Assembly (NCBI RefSeq): GCF_004217285.1
Contig: NZ_SHKS01000005.1
Span: 496,001 to 560,000, forward strand
Direction: 5' to 3'
Length of the DNA stretch: 64,000 nt
From: Streptomyces sp. BK239
GTDB taxonomy: Bacteria; Actinomycetota; Actinomycetes; Streptomycetales; Streptomycetaceae
Shown: piece after piece, positions 24,858 to 33,351 of the stretch
Position numbering within the stretch: position 1 is the first letter of the stretch
How the letters are laid out: the number at the start of each line of letters is the position of its first letter
Notes under the pieces: model-generated
What the model saw: the letters and a program-made list of their open reading frames with translations, nothing else
What the model was told of the DNA's origin: nothing
Database searches by the model: none
Position numbers and translations under genes: made by a program

Positions 24858-25571
24858 CTACGTGTGCTTGTACGCCACCAGGGAGATGCCCACGTAGTGG
24901 ACGACGAACGCGGCCAGTGTCAGGGAGTGGAAGACCTCGTGGAACCCGAACCAGCGGGGTGACGGGTTGGGGCGCTTGATGCCGTAGATCACGCCGCCGG
25001 CGCTGTAGAGCAGGCCGCCGACGACCACCAGGACCAGGACGGCGATGCCGCCGGTGCGCATGAAGTCCGGGAGGAAGAACACGGCCGCCCAGCCCATCGC
25101 GATGTAGCAGGGGGTGTAGAGCCAGCGCGGGGCGCCGACCCAGAACACCCTGAACACGATTCCCGCGGCGGCGGCGGCCCAGATGCCCCACAGCAGCCAC
25201 TGCCCCTTGGCGCCGGGCAGGAGCAGCATCGTCAGCGGGGTGTAGGTGCCCGCGATGATCAGGAAGATGTTCGCGTGGTCGAGGCGGCGCAGGATGCCGT
25301 CCATGCGCGGAGACCAGTCGCCCCGGTGGTACAGGGCGCTCACGCCGAACAGCAGGCAGGCGGTCAGTGCGTAGATGCCGCAGGAGATGCGGCCTCTGGT
25401 GGAGTCGGCCAGGGCGGTGAGCACGAGCCCGGCGATGAGCACGGCCGGGAACATGCCGAGGTGCAGCCAGCCGCGCAGCTTGGGCTTGACCGGGTGCGGC
25501 AGGGAGAGCGCCACGGGACCGCGGCCGGCGGCCGGCTGGTCCGTGGGCGCGTCGGGGGCGGACGCAGTCAT
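24858..25571 (-). CDS. Hemolysin III / PAQR-family seven-helix membrane protein
   Basis: 237 residues from ATG 25571; ATG 25580 would add three residues. Seven transmembrane helices follow a Pro-rich N-terminus. Family motifs are seen: GVSALYHR and HANIFLIIAGTYTPL near helices 3-4, and HEVFHSLTLAAFVVHYVG near the C-terminus, whose histidines form the metal site in the PAQR superfamily. In bacteria the physiological role is unclear; some members are implicated in membrane-lipid homeostasis or hydrolase activity. A TACGG-N2-CCGTA operator-like palindrome lies just upstream. Confidence 0.88.
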   Translation of the reverse strand: MTASAPDAPTDQPAAGRGPVALSLPHPVKPKLRGWLHLGMFPAVLIAGLVLTALADSTRGRISCGIYALTACLLFGVSALYHRGDWSPRMDGILRRLDHANIFLIIAGTYTPLTMLLLPGAKGQWLLWGIWAAAAAGIVFRVFWVGAPRWLYTPCYIAMGWAAVFFLPDFMRTGGIAVLVLVVVGGLLYSAGGVIYGIKRPNPSPRWFGFHEVFHSLTLAAFVVHYVGISLVAYKHT

Positions 25572-25586
25572 ACCCGGCATCGTATC

Positions 25587-25598
25587 TACGGAGCCGTA
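25587..25598 (-). promoter_or_regulatory. TACGG-N2-CCGTA palindrome at the hemolysin III promoter
   Basis: TACGGAGCCGTA (25587-25598) is a 5-bp-arm inverted repeat, extending to CTACGGAGCCGTAAG, 16 bp upstream of the preferred start codon. It resembles TetR-family operators. A possible -10, TAGATA, overlaps it on the minus strand. No cognate regulator is adjacent. Confidence 0.45.
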
Positions 25599-25862
25599 AG
25601 TTGCGGATCCGCGCGACGAGAGGGGGGCCGCCTGAGGCCGTCATCTCACGCCTAATCGCAGGTGGGGGAGGGGATCGGCCGGTACACGTGGCGAGCCTCA
25701 CGCTGCTCATCTGTGACGTCCCCTGGACAGATGCGCTCATACGGCGGATGATCAAATGAGTGCAGTCGGCACCGGATGAGCGCTCAGCAGGCAGCTGCGA
25801 AGCATCCGGGCCGCGGCCCCCACGGGGCAGACAAGGACAAAATCCCTCACCTAGGAGCGATC

Positions 25863-27686
25863 GTGGCGCGCGACATCGCGACTCCCCCCGTCATCCCCAC
25901 CCAGCACCAGGAACTGATCTCGTGGGTCAACGAGATCGCCGAACTGACGCAGCCGGACAACGTGGTCTGGTGTGACGGATCCGAGGCCGAGTACGAGCGG
26001 CTCTGCGAGGAGCTGGTCGCGAAGGGCACCTTCAAGAAACTCGACCCGGTCAAGCGCCCGCATTCCTACTACGCGGCCTCCGACCCGACCGACGTCGCGC
26101 GTGTGGAGGACCGTACCTACATCTGCTCCGAGAAGGAGGAGGACGCGGGCCCGACCAACCACTGGAAGGCCCCCGCCGAGATGCGGGAGATCTTCAGCGG
26201 CGAGAAGGGCATATTCCGCGGCTCGATGCGCGGCCGGACGATGTACGTCGTCCCGTTCTGCATGGGCCCTCTCGGCTCGGACCTCTCCGCCATCGGCGTC
26301 GAGATCACCGACTCCGCCTACGTCGCCGTCTCCATGCGCACCATGACCCGCATGGGACAGCCCGTCCTCGACGAGCTCGGCTCCGACGGCTTCTTCGTGC
26401 GTGCCGTGCACACGCTCGGAGCGCCGCTCGCGGAGGGCGAGCAGGACGTGCCCTGGCCGTGCAACAGCACCAAGTACATCTCGCACTTCCCCGAGAGCCG
26501 CGAGATCTGGTCCTACGGCTCCGGCTACGGCGGCAACGCCCTGCTCGGCAAGAAGTGCTACGCCCTGCGCATCGCCTCCGTCATGGCCCGCGACGAGGGA
26601 TGGCTCGCCGAGCACATGCTCGTGCTCAAGCTGACCCCGCCGCAGGGCGAGGCCAAGTACGTCGCCGCCGCCTTCCCGAGCGCCTGCGGCAAGACCAACC
26701 TCGCCATGCTGGAGCCCACCATCTCCGGCTGGACCGTGGAGACCATCGGCGACGACATCGCCTGGATGCGCTTCGGCGAGGACGGCCGCCTGTACGCCAT
26801 CAACCCCGAGGCCGGCTTCTTCGGCGTCGCCCCCGGCACCGGTGAGCACACCAACGCCAACGCGATGAAGACGCTCTGGGGCAACGCGGTCTTCACCAAC
26901 GTGGCGCTCACGGACGACGACGACATCTGGTGGGAGGGCATGACGGAGGAGACCCCGGCCCACCTCACCGACTGGAAGGGCAACGACTGGACGCCGCAGT
27001 CGGGCGTCCCGGCCGCCCACCCCAACGCCCGCTTCACCGTCCCCGCCGCCCAGTGCCCGATCATCGCGCCCGAGTGGGAGGACCCCAAGGGCGTGCCGAT
27101 CTCCGCGATCCTCTTCGGCGGTCGGCGCGCCACCGCCGTACCTCTGGTCACGGAGTCCTTCGACTGGAACCACGGCGTCTTCCTCGGCGCCAACGTGGCC
27201 TCCGAGAAGACCGCCGCGGCCGAGGGCAAGGTCGGCGAGCTGCGCCGCGACCCCTTCGCGATGCTGCCGTTCTGCGGCTACAACATGGGCGACTACATGG
27301 GCCACTGGATCGACGTCGCCAAGGGCAAGGACCAGGCCAAGCTGCCGAAGATCTACTACGTCAACTGGTTCCGCAAGAACGACGCGGGCAAGTTCGTCTG
27401 GCCCGGCTTCGGTGAGAACAGCCGCGTGCTGAAGTGGATCGTCGAGCGCCTCGACGGCAAGGCCGAGGGCGTCGAGACCCCCATCGGCGTGCTGCCGGCC
27501 AAGGGCGCGCTGGACACCGACGGCCTCGAACTGGCCGAGTCCGACCTCGACTTCCTGCTCACCGTCGACAAGGAGGTCTGGCGCGAGGAGGCCGCCCTGG
27601 TCCCCGAGCACCTCAACACCTTCGGCGACCACACGCCCAAGGAGCTGTGGGACGAATACCGCGCGCTGGTGGAGCGCCTGGGCTGA
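25863..27686 (+). CDS. pckG: Phosphoenolpyruvate carboxykinase (GTP)
   Basis: 607 residues from GTG 25863, preceded at good spacing by TAGGAG; an upstream in-frame ATG (25776) would add 29 atypical residues. Motifs: P-loop FPSACGKTNLAM with the hyper-reactive Cys275, metal-binding GDDIAWMRFGEDG, substrate-binding YGSGYGGNALLGKKCYALR, and nucleotide-site FFGVAPGTGEHTN. It converts oxaloacetate plus GTP to PEP and CO2, linking the TCA cycle to gluconeogenesis. It is monocistronic, with a strong terminator about 90 bp downstream. Confidence 0.97.
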   Translation: MARDIATPPVIPTQHQELISWVNEIAELTQPDNVVWCDGSEAEYERLCEELVAKGTFKKLDPVKRPHSYYAASDPTDVARVEDRTYICSEKEEDAGPTNHWKAPAEMREIFSGEKGIFRGSMRGRTMYVVPFCMGPLGSDLSAIGVEITDSAYVAVSMRTMTRMGQPVLDELGSDGFFVRAVHTLGAPLAEGEQDVPWPCNSTKYISHFPESREIWSYGSGYGGNALLGKKCYALRIASVMARDEGWLAEHMLVLKLTPPQGEAKYVAAAFPSACGKTNLAMLEPTISGWTVETIGDDIAWMRFGEDGRLYAINPEAGFFGVAPGTGEHTNANAMKTLWGNAVFTNVALTDDDDIWWEGMTEETPAHLTDWKGNDWTPQSGVPAAHPNARFTVPAAQCPIIAPEWEDPKGVPISAILFGGRRATAVPLVTESFDWNHGVFLGANVASEKTAAAEGKVGELRRDPFAMLPFCGYNMGDYMGHWIDVAKGKDQAKLPKIYYVNWFRKNDAGKFVWPGFGENSRVLKWIVERLDGKAEGVETPIGVLPAKGALDTDGLELAESDLDFLLTVDKEVWREEAALVPEHLNTFGDHTPKELWDEYRALVERLG

Positions 27687-27775
27687 GCCAAGCCCCCCAA
27701 GACGCCGCGGCCGGCTCCGATCGTGCCCTGACCAGCAACATCGTCACGGTCGGCCGCGGTGAGAGCACCAAGTGA

Positions 27776-27809
27776 ACGAGGTCCCGCACAACGGCGTGCG
27801 GGACCTCGT
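27776..27809 (+). terminator. Hairpin terminator after PEP carboxykinase
   Basis: A perfect 14-bp stem (27776-27789 with 27796-27809) with a 6-nt loop. The remaining 275 bp to the next start hold no gene. They include a plausible promoter for the collagen-like gene: TTGTCC (27932-27937), 16 bp, CATAAT (27954-27959). Confidence 0.85.
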
Positions 27810-28084
27810 CCGTGTGTCGGCGCCCTTGCCGGCGCCGGGCCTTCGCGGGAGTCGGCTCAGGGTGTCCGATTCCATCCTTTTGGGGGTGTGGCGGGCGGTC
27901 GCCAAAGGTGTCCGCGCCGCTCGGGTGATCCTTGTCCACGAGGAGGGCGAACACATAATCATTCTTAATGGAAAAGGGAAGAGCTGCCTTGTCTGTGTCC
28001 GCAAGGGGATGAGGCACGCAAGTGAGACGAAGTGCGCGAAACGCGCGCCGGCGGTCTGATCCCTCTTCCGTGAGGAAGGTTCTC

Positions 28085-28993
28085 TTGAACCGTAGAACGA
28101 TTCGAATCGCGCGCCTGAGGTCCGCCACGATGGTGTCGGTGGGCGCGGTCGCCGTGGCCCTCAGCGTCGTCCCGAGCACGGTGGCCGTCGCCGACGCGAT
28201 GCACGGGTCCGGTGGCGGCCGAGCCGCGACCCACCTGCGCGCGAACAACGCCCCCACCGGCGCCATCGCCGACGCGATCCGCCGGGCCGGCGCGGCCGGC
28301 AAGGCCCCGGTGCGCGCCCTGGACTACGGCAACGACGGCCGTGGACACGGCGGTCACGACCGTGGTCCCCAGGGCCCGCGCGGCCCCCAGGGCAAGCCCG
28401 GAAAGCCGGGCCCCCAGGGCCCGCAGGGTGCGCAGGGAGCCCAGGGTGCTCAGGGCGCGCAAGGAGCCCAGGGAGCGCAGGGTGCTCAGGGTGCTCAGGG
28501 AGCTCAGGGTGCGCAGGGTGCTCAGGGCGCGCAAGGAGCCCAGGGAGCGCAGGGTGCTCAGGGAGCTCAGGGAGCCCAGGGTGCTGCCGGTGCCGACGGC
28601 GCTCAGGGTGCTCAGGGAGCCCAGGGAGCCCAGGGAGCCCAGGGCGCGCAGGGCGCTCAGGGTGCTCAGGGCGCGCAGGGTGCTCAGGGAGCCCAGGGTG
28701 CGCAGGGAGCCCAGGGAGCCCAGGGAGCCCAGGGAGCTCAGGGTGCTCAGGGTGCTCAGGGCACGATCGGCAGTTCCTACGTGATCACCGGCACCGGTAC
28801 GGGTATCGCGACCGCCGACTGCCTTGACAACGACGTCGCCACGGGCGGCGGGGCTCTGACGACCACGGGCGTCCTCATGGGGAGCGTCCCGACCGGCGGT
28901 ACCGCCGTCACGCCGCCCACCGGGTGGCAGGGCACGGTCTCCGGAGAGGGAGCCACCGTCACCACCTATGTGGTGTGTGCCCTGGTGCCGTAA
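28085..28993 (+). CDS. Secreted collagen-like protein with (Gly-Ala-Gln)n repeat
   Basis: 302 residues from TTG 28085, chosen because GAGGAAGG sits 5-12 nt upstream; GTG 28070 and GTG 28022 are in-frame alternatives. An N-terminal signal segment (about 11-36) ends near VAVADA. A 60-residue globular stretch follows, then a Gly-X-Y region: a mixed GPQ/GPR/GKP block and then 35 GAQ triplets interrupted only by GAA and GAD. A C-terminal domain of about 78 residues has two cysteines (ADC, VVC) and may act as a trimerisation cap. Triplets with Gln but almost no Pro are unusual for a stable triple helix. It is convergent with a glycosyltransferase-methyltransferase gene that might decorate it. Confidence 0.85.
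   Translation: MNRRTIRIARLRSATMVSVGAVAVALSVVPSTVAVADAMHGSGGGRAATHLRANNAPTGAIADAIRRAGAAGKAPVRALDYGNDGRGHGGHDRGPQGPRGPQGKPGKPGPQGPQGAQGAQGAQGAQGAQGAQGAQGAQGAQGAQGAQGAQGAQGAQGAQGAQGAQGAAGADGAQGAQGAQGAQGAQGAQGAQGAQGAQGAQGAQGAQGAQGAQGAQGAQGAQGAQGTIGSSYVITGTGTGIATADCLDNDVATGGGALTTTGVLMGSVPTGGTAVTPPTGWQGTVSGEGATVTTYVVCALVP
28427..28759 (+). repeat. Tandem 9-bp coding repeat array (GAQ triplets)
   Basis: 37 consecutive 9-bp units encode 17 GAQ, GAA, GAD and 18 GAQ. Unit variants are GGTGCTCAG, GGAGCCCAG, GGTGCGCAG, GGCGCGCAA. Longer blocks recur (two copies of a run starting GCGCAAGGAGCC, near 28457 and 28529), which points to growth by slippage or unequal exchange. Confidence 0.95.
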
Positions 28994-29004
28994 CCCCTCT
29001 GCGC

Positions 29005-29036
29005 GGCGCCCCCGAGGCTCAGGCCGCGGGGGCGCC
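29005..29036. terminator. Hairpin between convergent collagen-like and glycosyltransferase genes
   Basis: A perfect 10-bp stem (29005-29014 with 29027-29036) with a 12-nt loop between the two stop codons. Confidence 0.7.
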
Positions 29037-29086
29037 GTTCGAGTGGTGACACGCGCATCGACCGAACGGGTCGAGGGGCGAGGATC

Positions 29087-30361
29087 CTAGACCAGCAGCG
29101 GCCCGCCGCACCGCTCGGCGCCGTCCTTCACCGCGATGAGGTTGGCGATCACGTACGGGATGTTCTTCTCGGAGTGCCACTCGGACGGGAAGCAGGTGGC
29201 CAGCCGCGAACTCTGGAAGCGGGCCTCGAGATCGGGCACGTAGGCGCGGTACTGGTCGTCCGTGTAGTACCAGAACGAGTTCTCGTTGTAGTACGCGACA
29301 TGACTGGGGTCCTGGTGCGCGCCGCGGCCGTCGGAGCTGGGCGTCGTGGTGAGGAGCATGCCGCCGGGGGCCAGCAGACGGTACAGCTCGTTGATCAACG
29401 GCACCTTCGCGGGCACGTGTTCGAGGAAGTTCACCGCCCGCACCAGACCGACGGAGTCGTCGGGCAGGTCCAGCCTGTCGGGCAGGGCGGCGACGATGTC
29501 GACCCCCTCGCCCGGATGTCTGTCGACTCCCGTGTAACCGGGGGGCTTTCGGCGGGCCGCGCCCAGGTCCAGCGCGAGGAGCCCCTTGCGGTACGTCCAG
29601 GCGAGGGCGTTGGCCTCGATGTACTTGTCGTACAGAGCGACCGTCTCCCGCTGGATGAACGCGTTGATCTCCGGGTCGCGCTGGGTGTTCGCGGGGTGCA
29701 TCCGCTGGAGGTACAGACAGCGGGGGATGTGGTGGAAGTCCCCCACATGGAACAGACGGCACATCAGGTCCTGGTCGTCCAGCACCGTGCGGGTGGCGTC
29801 GTAGCCGCCGGCCTTGTCGTAGGCCTCCTTGCGGAACGCGCGGACGTGGTTGGGCGCGTACCAGATGTAGGCGACGTTGTGCGGGGTCGGCGCCATGGAA
29901 CGGACCTGCAGCAGCTTGCGGCCGTCGACGCGTACGTCCTCGTAGTGCCAGCCGTGCGTCTCGTTGAAGCGGCTGTCGTCCCGCTTGCCGTCCTCGGTGA
30001 TCTGCGCGGTGTTGCTGTAGACGAAAACGACGTCGGGATGCGCGTCGAAGGCCTCGCCGAGTTCCGCCAGGCACGCCTTCGCCAGCAGGTCGTCGTGGTC
30101 GAGTTCCACGAGGATCTCGCCCCGGGCCAGTTCACAGGCCCTGCGCTTGGCCGCTCCGACGCCGAGGGCATCGTCGGCGATCTCCACCCGAACCCTGTCG
30201 TCGGGGTGTTCCGGCCGCCAGCGGGCCCCGTTGTTGAGCAGGACGATCCATTCCCAGTCCGGGCAGGTCTGCGCCTGCAGGGTCGCCAGGCACTCGTCGA
30301 GGAACCGGGGCCGGTGGCTGGGGGTGAAGACGGAGAACCTGGGTGTCGCGGTCGACGTCAT
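29087..30361 (-). CDS. Bifunctional GT2 glycosyltransferase - SAM methyltransferase
   Basis: 424 residues from ATG 30361, preceded by AGGGAGC. The N-terminal 230 residues are a GT-A family 2 glycosyltransferase: FSVFTPSHRPRFLDECLATL, WIVLLNN, and a DxD-type motif in VELDHDDLLA. The C-terminal part (about 270-420) resembles a class I methyltransferase with VDIVAALPDRLDLPDDSVGLV, FLEHVP and LYRLLAPGGMLL, although the usual glycine-rich SAM motif is degenerate (LDLGAARR). There is no signal or membrane segment. It may build and O-methylate a glycan. The collagen-like protein opposite is a possible acceptor, by position only. Confidence 0.8.
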   Translation of the reverse strand: MTSTATPRFSVFTPSHRPRFLDECLATLQAQTCPDWEWIVLLNNGARWRPEHPDDRVRVEIADDALGVGAAKRRACELARGEILVELDHDDLLAKACLAELGEAFDAHPDVVFVYSNTAQITEDGKRDDSRFNETHGWHYEDVRVDGRKLLQVRSMAPTPHNVAYIWYAPNHVRAFRKEAYDKAGGYDATRTVLDDQDLMCRLFHVGDFHHIPRCLYLQRMHPANTQRDPEINAFIQRETVALYDKYIEANALAWTYRKGLLALDLGAARRKPPGYTGVDRHPGEGVDIVAALPDRLDLPDDSVGLVRAVNFLEHVPAKVPLINELYRLLAPGGMLLTTTPSSDGRGAHQDPSHVAYYNENSFWYYTDDQYRAYVPDLEARFQSSRLATCFPSEWHSEKNIPYVIANLIAVKDGAERCGGPLLV

Positions 30362-30648
30362 CTGATGCTCCCTGCTGGTCTCGATCAGGGGGGAGCCAGG
30401 CGGTCGGAGCGGGATTCCGGGCACTTCCGGTGCTGGGAACGGCAGGGGGGACCGGCCGCGACCGCTCGGCGTATTCGTCCGCTGACGTTACGAGGCCGCG
30501 TAGGCGCCGCCGTCGTCCGGCGGGCTCTGCGGCGCGCGATCCACCCGAATGTACGCAGAAGGCCGGGTGCGCTGATGGCGCCCGGTCCGCGCGTCGCTGC
30601 GGGTGCACGCGGACCGGGGCCGATGAGGGGACCCCTGGGCGGGGTCGG

Positions 30649-31071
30649 TCAGCCGGCGGTGGCCAGTCGTCCGTCAGCCAGCGCGGCGGAGTGGGCGTCC
30701 ATGCGCTCCGCCGTGAGGATCGCGGCCGCCGTGTCGGCCCGTGAGGCGGCGACGACGAGGGCGCGCCCCGCGAGGGTGTGCGCCCGCCGGTGCAGGGCCG
30801 CCGCCTGGGGCGCGCCCGCTCCGGACGTCGTGGAGCGGGCCGGAGCCCTGCCGCCGCGCAGTCGGGTCACCTGCTGGGCGAGCCGGTCCGCCGCCGTGTC
30901 CAGATCGGCGGACGGCGTCAGCGCGCGCAGTTCGTCGGTGACGGCGAGCAGGGCCGCGAGATGGCCAGCGAGCTGGATGTCCAGCTCCTCCTCGCGGGAC
31001 CGGTGCGGAAAGCTGGGGTTGGGCCCGTCCGCCGTGCTGTGGACCGACTTGGTGCGGATCGGTTCGTACAT
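30649..31071 (-). CDS. Conserved Streptomyces protein of unknown function
   Basis: 140 residues from ATG 31071, preceded by a perfect AGGAGG at 7-nt spacing, which decides against the upstream in-frame ATG at 31104. It is predicted almost entirely alpha-helical and Ala/Leu/Arg-rich (about 35-75 and 95-135), so a helical bundle or coiled coil is likely. There are no cysteines, signal or membrane segments. It looks like a small family I have seen only in Streptomyces; its function is unknown. It lies just downstream of the aminotransferase on the same strand, 105 bp away. Confidence 0.7.
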   Translation of the reverse strand: MYEPIRTKSVHSTADGPNPSFPHRSREEELDIQLAGHLAALLAVTDELRALTPSADLDTAADRLAQQVTRLRGGRAPARSTTSGAGAPQAAALHRRAHTLAGRALVVAASRADTAAAILTAERMDAHSAALADGRLATAG

Positions 31072-31176
31072 GGGAGGGCCTCCTGAGCGTTTCCAGGAAG
31101 CCATCCTAGCTTGGATTGCGTCTAAAGTTGAGTCGAGCGTGAAATTGGTTCGGTTCGCCGCCGGCCGTGTCCGGCG

Positions 31177-32388
31177 TCAGTGCTGGCTGTAGCCGTCCAG
31201 GAAGCGGCCGATCCGGCCGACCGCGTCCCGCAGGTCCGTCACCGTCGGCAGGGTCACCACCCGGAAGTGGTCCGGTTCGGGCCAGTTGAAGCCCGTGCCC
31301 TGGACCACCATGATCTTCTCGCGGCGCAGCAGGTCCAGCACCATCCGCCGGTCGTCCTTGATCTTGAACACCGTCGGGTCCAGGCGCGGGAAGAGGTACA
31401 GCGCGCCCTTCGGGCGCACGCACGTCACGCCCGGGATCTGCGTCAGCAGCTCGTAGGCGGTGTCCATCTGCTCCCGCAGCCGCCCGCCGGGCAGCACCAG
31501 GTCGTCGATGGTCTGGCGACCGCTGAGGGCGGCCACCACGCCGTGCTGTCCCGGCATGTTCGCGCACAACCGCATGTTCGCCAGGATCGTCAGGCCCTCG
31601 ATGTAGGAGTCGGCGTGGGCGCGCGGGCCGGAGATCGACATCCAGCCCACCCGGTAGCCGGCCACCCGGTACGCCTTCGACATGCCGTTGAAGGTGAGGG
31701 TGAGCAGGTCGGGGGCGATCGCGGCGGTCGGGGTGTGCGTGGCGCCGTCGTAGAGGATCTTGTCGTAGATCTCGTCCGAGCAGACGAGGAGGTTGTGGCG
31801 GCGGGCGATGTCCGTGAGCCCGCGGATCATCGCCTCGTCGTACACCGCGCCCGTGGGGTTGTTCGGGTTGATGATGACGATCGCCTTGGTGCGGTCGGTC
31901 ACCTTGCGCTCGATGTCGGCGAGGTCCGGCATCCAGTCGGACTGCTCGTCGCAGCGGTAGTGCACGGCCGTGCCGCCCGAGAGGGAGACGGCGGCGGTCC
32001 ACAGCGGGTAGTCCGGCGCGGGGACGAGCACCTCGTCGCCGTCGTCCAGCAGGCCCTGCATCGCCATCACGATCAGCTCGGAGACGCCGTTGCCGATGAA
32101 GACGTGCTCGACGTCCGTCTCTATGCCGAGGGTCTGGTTGTGCATGACGACCGCGCGGCGGGCGGCCAGCAGGCCCTTGGCGTCGCCGTAGCCGTGCGCC
32201 GAGGAGACGTTGCGGAGGATGTCCTCCAGGATCTCCGGCGGGCAGTCGAAGCCGAAGGCGGCCGGGTTGCCGGTGTTCAGCTTCAGGATGCGGTGCCCGG
32301 CCGCTTCCAGGCGCATCGCCTCTTCGAGAACCGGCCCCCGGATCTCGTAACAGACGTTGGCGAGTTTGGTCGACTGGATCACCTGCAT
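31177..32388 (-). CDS. PLP-dependent aminotransferase, probable alanine transaminase (AlaA-type)
   Basis: 403 residues from ATG 32388. Fold type I class I/II aminotransferase: LNTGNPAAFGFDCP, HGYGDAKGLLAARRAV, IINPNNPTGAVY (Asn/Asp for PLP), DEIYDKILYDG, and the Schiff-base segment FNGMSKAYRVAGYRVGW. The sequence fits the AlaA/AlaT subgroup that interconverts glutamate plus pyruvate and 2-oxoglutarate plus alanine. It is cytoplasmic. A promoter region of about 125 bp separates it from the divergent membrane-protein gene. Confidence 0.9.
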   Translation of the reverse strand: MQVIQSTKLANVCYEIRGPVLEEAMRLEAAGHRILKLNTGNPAAFGFDCPPEILEDILRNVSSAHGYGDAKGLLAARRAVVMHNQTLGIETDVEHVFIGNGVSELIVMAMQGLLDDGDEVLVPAPDYPLWTAAVSLSGGTAVHYRCDEQSDWMPDLADIERKVTDRTKAIVIINPNNPTGAVYDEAMIRGLTDIARRHNLLVCSDEIYDKILYDGATHTPTAAIAPDLLTLTFNGMSKAYRVAGYRVGWMSISGPRAHADSYIEGLTILANMRLCANMPGQHGVVAALSGRQTIDDLVLPGGRLREQMDTAYELLTQIPGVTCVRPKGALYLFPRLDPTVFKIKDDRRMVLDLLRREKIMVVQGTGFNWPEPDHFRVVTLPTVTDLRDAVGRIGRFLDGYSQH

Positions 32389-32513
32389 GTCTGGGAGCTT
32401 ACGGCTCGGTAACGGCTCTCGGGGGGTGTTTTCCGCCACGTGGGACGAGTGTTTTGGGCGGGTATCGCCGTCGGCTGTCCCAAGGGCCCCACTGGTCTCT
32501 AGAATGCGCGGCC

Positions 32514-33137
32514 ATGTCCAGGCGTGGTGAAAAAGGAACCCGGGTTCCGCCGAACGTGTACCTCCCGAGCGGGGCGGACGCGCCGGCGTACGACGCGTAC
32601 GCGGATCCGGCCGCCGCCCACGGCTGGCAGAACGCGTACGACGAGACGGCCGAGCTGCCCCGCGTCGGCCCGCCGGCCGGTGTCGTCCGCCCGCCGGGCG
32701 GACGGGCCGGCCGGCGGCGCGAGGCCCGCCGGGCCGGAGGGGGGCGCTCGCGCCGAGTGGCGCTCGCGGCCGGCGCCGCGGGGCTGGTGTCCGCGGGGGC
32801 CGTGGTCGCGGCGCTGGGCTTGTCCTCAAGCTCTGAGGACGGGCGGCGGACGGGCCCGGAGGGCACCCGCTCGGCGACGGACGGCTCCGCCGGTCCGGTG
32901 AAGCCCGCTTCCCCTTTCACGGCGGTGAGCGCTCCCGGCGCTCCCGGTGCGCAGGCTCCTGTTTCCCGGGACACTCCCTCTGTCTCGGCCGCCGTCCCGG
33001 AGGCCTCCGCGGTCGCGTCCTCGGCCGCGACCGCCACGAGCCCGGCGCCCGTCGCCTCGGCGTCCGCGTCGGTGACGCCCTCCGAGCGGACGAAGGGGAA
33101 AGGGCGCGGCCAGGGGGCGACCAAGGGTCACCGGTAG
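32514..33137 (+). CDS. Single-pass membrane protein with Ala/Ser/Pro-rich exterior
   Basis: 207 residues. The cytoplasmic N-terminus (1-80) is rich in Tyr, Ala and Asp, then Arg; one transmembrane helix lies at about 83-103 (VALAAGAAGLVSAGAVVAAL); the outer part is low complexity and ends in a basic tail (KGKGRGQGATKGHR). A TAGAAT -10-like hexamer (32500-32505) just before ATG suggests a near-leaderless message. The stop TAG is the first three bases of a short inverted-repeat element, as for metB. The function is unknown. Confidence 0.65.
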   Translation: MSRRGEKGTRVPPNVYLPSGADAPAYDAYADPAAAHGWQNAYDETAELPRVGPPAGVVRPPGGRAGRRREARRAGGGRSRRVALAAGAAGLVSAGAVVAALGLSSSSEDGRRTGPEGTRSATDGSAGPVKPASPFTAVSAPGAPGAQAPVSRDTPSVSAAVPEASAVASSAATATSPAPVASASASVTPSERTKGKGRGQGATKGHR

Positions 33138-33197
33138 GGCGTGGTCCGAAAGCGGAGTCGTCCGCCGGGAACCGGGCGGGACTTTCGGGCACGCCCT
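33136..33197. repeat. Short inverted-repeat element related to the 11004-11182 MITE
   Basis: The ends AGGGCGTGGTCCGAAAG (33136-33152) and CTTTCGGGCACGCCCT (33182-33197) are complementary apart from one gap. With the preceding T, the left end matches the MITE's terminal repeat at 16 of 20 positions. The adjoining GTCGTCCGCC segment is also shared. It looks like an internally deleted or decayed family member, now serving as a terminator. Confidence 0.6.
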
Positions 33198-33351
33198 GGG
33201 CCGGACAGGGGCACGGGCCGACCGACCGGGGCCCCCGTGGCTGAAAGCCACTGCTTGTTCTCTCCCTCCCTCACGTTGACAATGCGCATGACAAACCAGT
33301 GGGCGGCCGGAAGATCTCCGGTCGCTCTGTCATGCAGAGGGGACCCCCCAC

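Noticed and set aside
28427..28759. Short regular repeats that could suggest a CRISPR or satellite
   Set aside because: The 9-bp units are contiguous, in frame and encode Gly-X-Y triplets. There are no spacers, so this is coding repeat.
33276..33304. Promoter of the secreted protease from TTGACA
   Set aside because: The -35 is perfect but no TAnnnT hexamer occurs at 16-19 bp, so the call is not supported.
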